From: Aplectana chamaeleonis
Taxonomy: Eukaryota; Nematoda; Chromadorea; Rhabditida; Cosmocercidae
Direction: 5' to 3'
DNA: 64,000 nucleotides
Assembly (NCBI GenBank): GCA_029168955.1
Contig: JAPDOI010000416.1
Location: 278,001 to 342,000 of the forward strand
This document shows positions 60,120-64,000 of the stretch, in pieces. A program made the translations under genes and the position numbers. The notes under the pieces were generated by a model, which saw only the letters and a list, made by a program, of their open reading frames with translations, did no database searches and was not told the origin of the DNA. The stretch's first letter is position 1; every line of letters starts with the position of its first letter.

Positions 60120-61155
60120 AGCGTGCCGGACGCCATAGAAAGTGTGCGGAACCCATTTAGGAGGCCGAACGACATGGAAAATGTGCGGACCCATGTTAGA
60201 GTGCGCCGGACGCCATAGAAAGTGTACGGAACCCATTCAGGAGTGCGCCGGACGCCATAGAAAGTGTACGGAACCCATTCAAGAGTGCGCCGGACGCCGA
60301 AGAAAGTGCGCGGGACCCATGCTAGAGTACGCCGGACGCCATAGAAAGTGTACGGGACCCATGTTAGAGTGTGCCGGACGCCATAGAAAGTGTACGGTAC
60401 CCATTTAGGAGTGCGCCGAACGCCATAGAAAGTGTGCGGGACCCATGTAAGAGCGCGCCGGACGCCATAGAAAGTGTGTGGGACCCATGTTAGAGTGTGC
60501 CGGACGCTGTAGAAAGTGTACTGAACCCATTTAGGAGTGCGCCGAACGCCATAGAAAGTGCACGGGACCAATGTAAGAGTGCGCCGGACGCCATAGAAAG
60601 TGTGCGGGACCCATGTAAGAGCGCGCCGGACGCCATAGAAAGTGTGTGGGACCCATGTTAGAGTGTGCCGGACGCTGTAGAAAGTGTACTGAACCCATTT
60701 AGGAGTGCGCCGAACGCCATAGAAAGTGCACGGGACCAATGTAAGAGTGCGCCGGACGCCATAGAAAGTGTGCGGGACCCATGTAAGAGTGCGCCGGACG
60801 CCAGAGAAAGTGTACGGGACCCAGGTGAGAGTACGCCGGACGCCATAGAATGTGTACGGAACCCATTCAGGAGTGCGCCGGACGCCGAAGAAAATGTGCG
60901 GGACCCGTTTAAGAGCGCCAGACGCCATAGAAAGTGTGCGGGACCCATGTAAGAGTGCGCCGGACGCCAGAGAAAGTGTGCGGGACCCATGTTAGAGTAC
61001 GCCGGACGCCATAGAAAGTGTACGGAACCCATTCAAGAGTGCGCCGGACGCCGAAGAAAGTGCGCGGGACCCATGCTAGAGTACGCCGGACGCCATAGAA
61101 AGTGTACGGAACCCATTTAGGAGTGCGCAGAACGCCATAGAAAGTGTGCGGGACC
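60120..61155. repeat. Segmental duplication in the 42-bp array, proximal copy (offset 2,514 bp)
   Basis: The marker GAGGCCGAACGACAT is at 60161 and again at 62675. A shortened GTTTAAGAGCGCCAGACGCC is near 60907 and 63421. Reading frames 60658-61032 and 63172-63546 encode the same 124 residues. All are 2,514 bp apart. About 1 kb or more is nearly identical. Confidence 0.85.
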
Positions 61156-62633
61156 AATGTAAGAGTGCGCCGGACGCCATAGAAAGTGTGTGGGACCCAT
61201 GTTAGAGTGTGCCGGACGCCATAGAATGTGTGCGTGACCCATGTTAGAGTGCGCCGAACGCCATAGAAAGTCTACGGAACCCATTTAGGAGTGCGCCGAA
61301 CGCCAGAGAAAGTGTGCGGGACCCATGTAAGAGTGCGCCGGACGCCAGAGAAAGTGTACGGAACCCATTTAGGAGTGCGCCGAACGCCATAGAAAGTGTA
61401 CGGAACCCATTTAGGAGTGCGCCGGACGCCACCGAAAGTGTGCGGGACCCATGTTAGAGTACGCCGTACGCCATAGAAAGTGTACGGGACCCAGGTGAGA
61501 GTACGCCGGGCGCCATAGAAAGTGTACGGGACCCATGTTAGAGTGCGCCGAACGCCATAGAAAGTGTGCGGGACCCATGTAAGAGTGCGCCGGACGCCAT
61601 AGAAAGTGTGTGGGACTCATGTTAGAGTGTGCCGGACGCTGTAGAAAGTGTACGGTACCCATTTAGGAGTGCGCCGAACGTCATAGAAAGTGTGCGGGGC
61701 CCATGTTAGAGTGCACCAGACGCCATAGAAAGTGTACGGAACCCATTTAGGAGTGCGCCGGACGCCATAGAAAGTGTGCGGGACCCATTTAGAAGTGCAC
61801 CGGACGCTATATAAAGTGTACGGAACCCATTTAAGAGTGCGCCGAACGCCATAGAAAGTGCACGGGACCCATCTAGGAGTGCACCGGACGCCATAGAAAG
61901 TGTGCGGGACCCATTTAGGAGTGCGCCGAACGCCATAGAAGGTGTGCGGGACCCATGTTAGAGTGTGCCGGACGCCATAGAAAGTGTACGGAACCCATTT
62001 AGGAGTGCGCCGAACGCCATAGAAAGTGTGCGGGGCCCATGTAAGAGCGCGCCGGACGCCATAGAAAGTGTGCGGGACCCATTTAGGAGTGCGCCGAACG
62101 CCACAGGAAGTGTGCGGGACCCATGTTAGAGTGCGCCGGACGCCATAGAAAGTGTACGGAACCCATTTAGGAGTGCGCCGAACGCCATAGAAAGTGTGCG
62201 GGACCCATGTTAGAGTGCGCTGGGCGCCACAGAAAGTGTACGGAACCCATTTAGAAGTGCGCAGGAAGCCATAGAAAGTGTGCGGGACCAATATAAGAGT
62301 GCGCCGGACGCCATCGAAACTGTACGGTACCCATTTAGGAGTGCAGCGAACGCCATAGAAAGTGTGCGGGACCCATGTTAGAGTGCGCCGGACGCCATAG
62401 AAAGTGTACGGAACCCATTTAGGAGTGCGCCGAACGCCATAGAAAGTGTGCGGGACCCATGTTAGAGTGTGCCGGACGCCGTAGAAAGTGTACGGAACCC
62501 ATTTAGGAGTGCGCCGAACGCCATAGAAAGTGTACGGGACCAATGTAAGAGTGCGCCGGACGCCATAGAAATTGTGCGGGACCCATTTAGGAGTGCGCCG
62601 AACGCCATAGGAAGTGTGCGGGACCCATGTAAG

Positions 62634-63670
62634 AGCGTGCCGGACGCCATAGAAAGTGTGCGGAACCCATTTAGGAGGCCGAACGACATAGAAAATGTGC
62701 GGACCCATGTTAGAGTGCGCCGGACGCCATAGAAAGTGTACGGAACCCATTCAGGAGTGCGCCGGACGCCATAGAAAGTGTACGGAACCCATTCAAGAGT
62801 GCGCCGGACGCCGAAGAAAGTGCGCGGGACCCATGCTAGAGTACGCCGGACGCCATAGAAAGTGTACGGGACCCATGTTAGAGTGTGCCGGACGCCATAG
62901 AAAGTGTACGGTACCCATTTAGGAGTGCGCCGAACGCCATAGAAAGTGTGCGGGACCCATGTAAGAGCGCGCCGGACGCCATAGAAAGTGTGTGGGACCC
63001 ATGTTAGAGTGTGCCGGACGCTGTAGAAAGTGTACTGAACCCATTTAGGAGTGCGCCGAACGCCATAGAAAGTGCACGGGACCAATGTAAGAGTGCGCCG
63101 GACGCCATAGAAAGTGTGCGGGACCCATGTAAGAGCGCGCCGGACGCCATAGAAAGTGTGTGGGACCCATGTTAGAGTGTGCCGGACGCTGTAGAAAGTG
63201 TACTGAACCCATTTAGGAGTGCGCCGAACGCCATAGAAAGTGCACGGGACCAATGTAAGAGTGCGCCGGACGCCATAGAAAGTGTGCGGGACCCATGTAA
63301 GAGTGCGCCGGACGCCAGAGAAAGTGTACGGGACCCAGGTGAGAGTACGCCGGACGCCATAGAATGTGTACGGAACCCATTCAGGAGTGCGCCGGACGCC
63401 GAAGAAAATGTGCGGGACCCGTTTAAGAGCGCCAGACGCCATAGAAAGTGTGCGGGACCCATGTAAGAGTGCGCCGGACGCCAGAGAAAGTGTGCGGGAC
63501 CCATGTTAGAGTACGCCGGACGCCATAGAAAGTGTACGGAACCCATTCAAGAGTGCGCCGGACGCCGAAGAAAGTGCGCGGGACCCATGCTAGAGTACGC
63601 CGGACGCCATAGAAAGTGTACGGAACCCATTTAGGAGTGCGCCGAACGCCATAGAAAGTGTGCGGGACCA
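62634..63670. repeat. Segmental duplication in the 42-bp array, distal copy
   Basis: Partner of 60120-61155. Near 62530-62640 and past 63670 the two copies diverge, which delimits the duplicated block. Confidence 0.85.
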
Positions 63671-64000
63671 ATGTAAGAGTGCGCCGGACGCCATAGAAAG
63701 TGTAAGGAACCCATTTAGGAGTGCGCCGAACGCCATAGAAAGTGTGCGGGACCCATGTAAGAGCGTGCCGGACGCCATAGAAAGTGTACGGAACCCATTT
63801 AGAGTGCGCCGAACGCCATAGAAAATGTGCGGACCCATGTTAGAGTGTGCCGGACGCCGAAGAAAATGTGCGCGACCCATTTAAGAGCGCCGGCCGCCAT
63901 AGAAAGTGCACGGAACCCATTCAAGAGTGCGCCGGACGCCGAAGAAAGTGCGCGGGACCCATGCTAGAGTACGCCGGACGCCATAGAAAGTGTACGGGAC

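Larger units (their letters stand above)
57190..64000. repeat. 42-bp minisatellite (about 160 units), continues past the window end
   Basis: Unit landmarks are GTGCGCCGGACGCCATAGAA, then AGTGTGCGGGACCCATGT and AAGA. Two unit types often alternate (84-bp dimers): CCGGACGCC with TACGGAACCCATT, and CCGAACGCC with TGCGGGACCCATG. Because 42 is a multiple of three and the unit lacks stops in most frames, long frames are open on both strands (up to 459 codons at 58857-60236, minus), repeating 14-residue units such as VRRTLTWVPHTFYG. Several frames are open together and no start, splice or domain signal exists, so I do not annotate a protein. Sequence is CpG-rich. Confidence 0.96.

Noticed and set aside
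58857..60236. 459-codon minus-strand frame as a repetitive structural protein
   Set aside because: Several other frames on both strands are also open because the 42-bp unit has few stops. There is no signal peptide, splice site, unique end or domain.
1..64000. Telomeric repeats (TTAGGC) or tRNA/rRNA genes
   Set aside because: I saw no tandem TTAGGC and no cloverleaf or rRNA-like sequence when reading through. Single TTAGGC occurrences are chance.

Overview
This is eukaryotic, repeat-dominated DNA, most probably from a nematode (a strongylid or hookworm-like worm is my best guess). The reasons are a Gag/protease of the kind I know from nematode LTR retroelements, one intron-bounded exon of a MAP2K7-like kinase, two relics of a Jockey/CR1-like non-LTR retrotransposon, and the absence of any prokaryotic gene organisation. 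Nearly all open reading frames here are by-products of tandem repeats and are not genes.

Layout. (1) 1-788 and 9525-46853: a 145-bp satellite, about 5.4 copies on the left and about 257 on the right. It was one array until an LTR retroelement landed in it. (2) 789-9524: that retroelement, minus strand, in the order LTR / internal / LTR / internal / LTR, bounded by a 4-bp target duplication (CTTA). It has a primer binding site, polypurine tract, LTR promoter and polyadenylation signal, a Gag with a CCHC knuckle and a broken aspartic protease. There is no reverse transcriptase, RNase H or integrase. Two diverged members of one TTAA-flanked MITE family sit in opposite orientations at the same TATA-like site of the middle and right LTRs. 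(3) 46854-50085: a decayed non-LTR endonuclease region carrying a 128-bp MITE with an 8-bp target duplication, then a 35-bp-arm palindrome and a foldback of about 450 bp. (4) 50090-53940: a 124-bp satellite with decayed edges and dimeric and tetrameric higher-order structure. (5) 53940-57190: a GC-rich repeated-motif cluster, AT-rich spacer, the kinase exon, a dispersed 55-bp motif in both orientations, a 5'-truncated non-LTR 3' end (minus strand) and a tetranucleotide microsatellite. (6) 57190-64000: a 42-bp minisatellite of about 160 copies that runs off the window. Its period is a multiple of three, so it gives long meaningless reading frames.

Quality. From 1 to about 4660 the sequence is full of single-base insertions compared with the second retroelement copy and with the right-hand satellite. 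This looks like unpolished long-read sequence. Copy 2 also has indels where copy 1 stays in frame. Frameshifts in repeats should therefore not be taken at face value.

How the parts fit. The window looks like heterochromatin (pericentromeric, subtelomeric or a satellite block) with one host-gene fragment. The retroelement depends on enzymes from elsewhere, and the LTRs that should drive it are split at the core promoter by MITEs. The element is therefore probably both non-autonomous and silenced.
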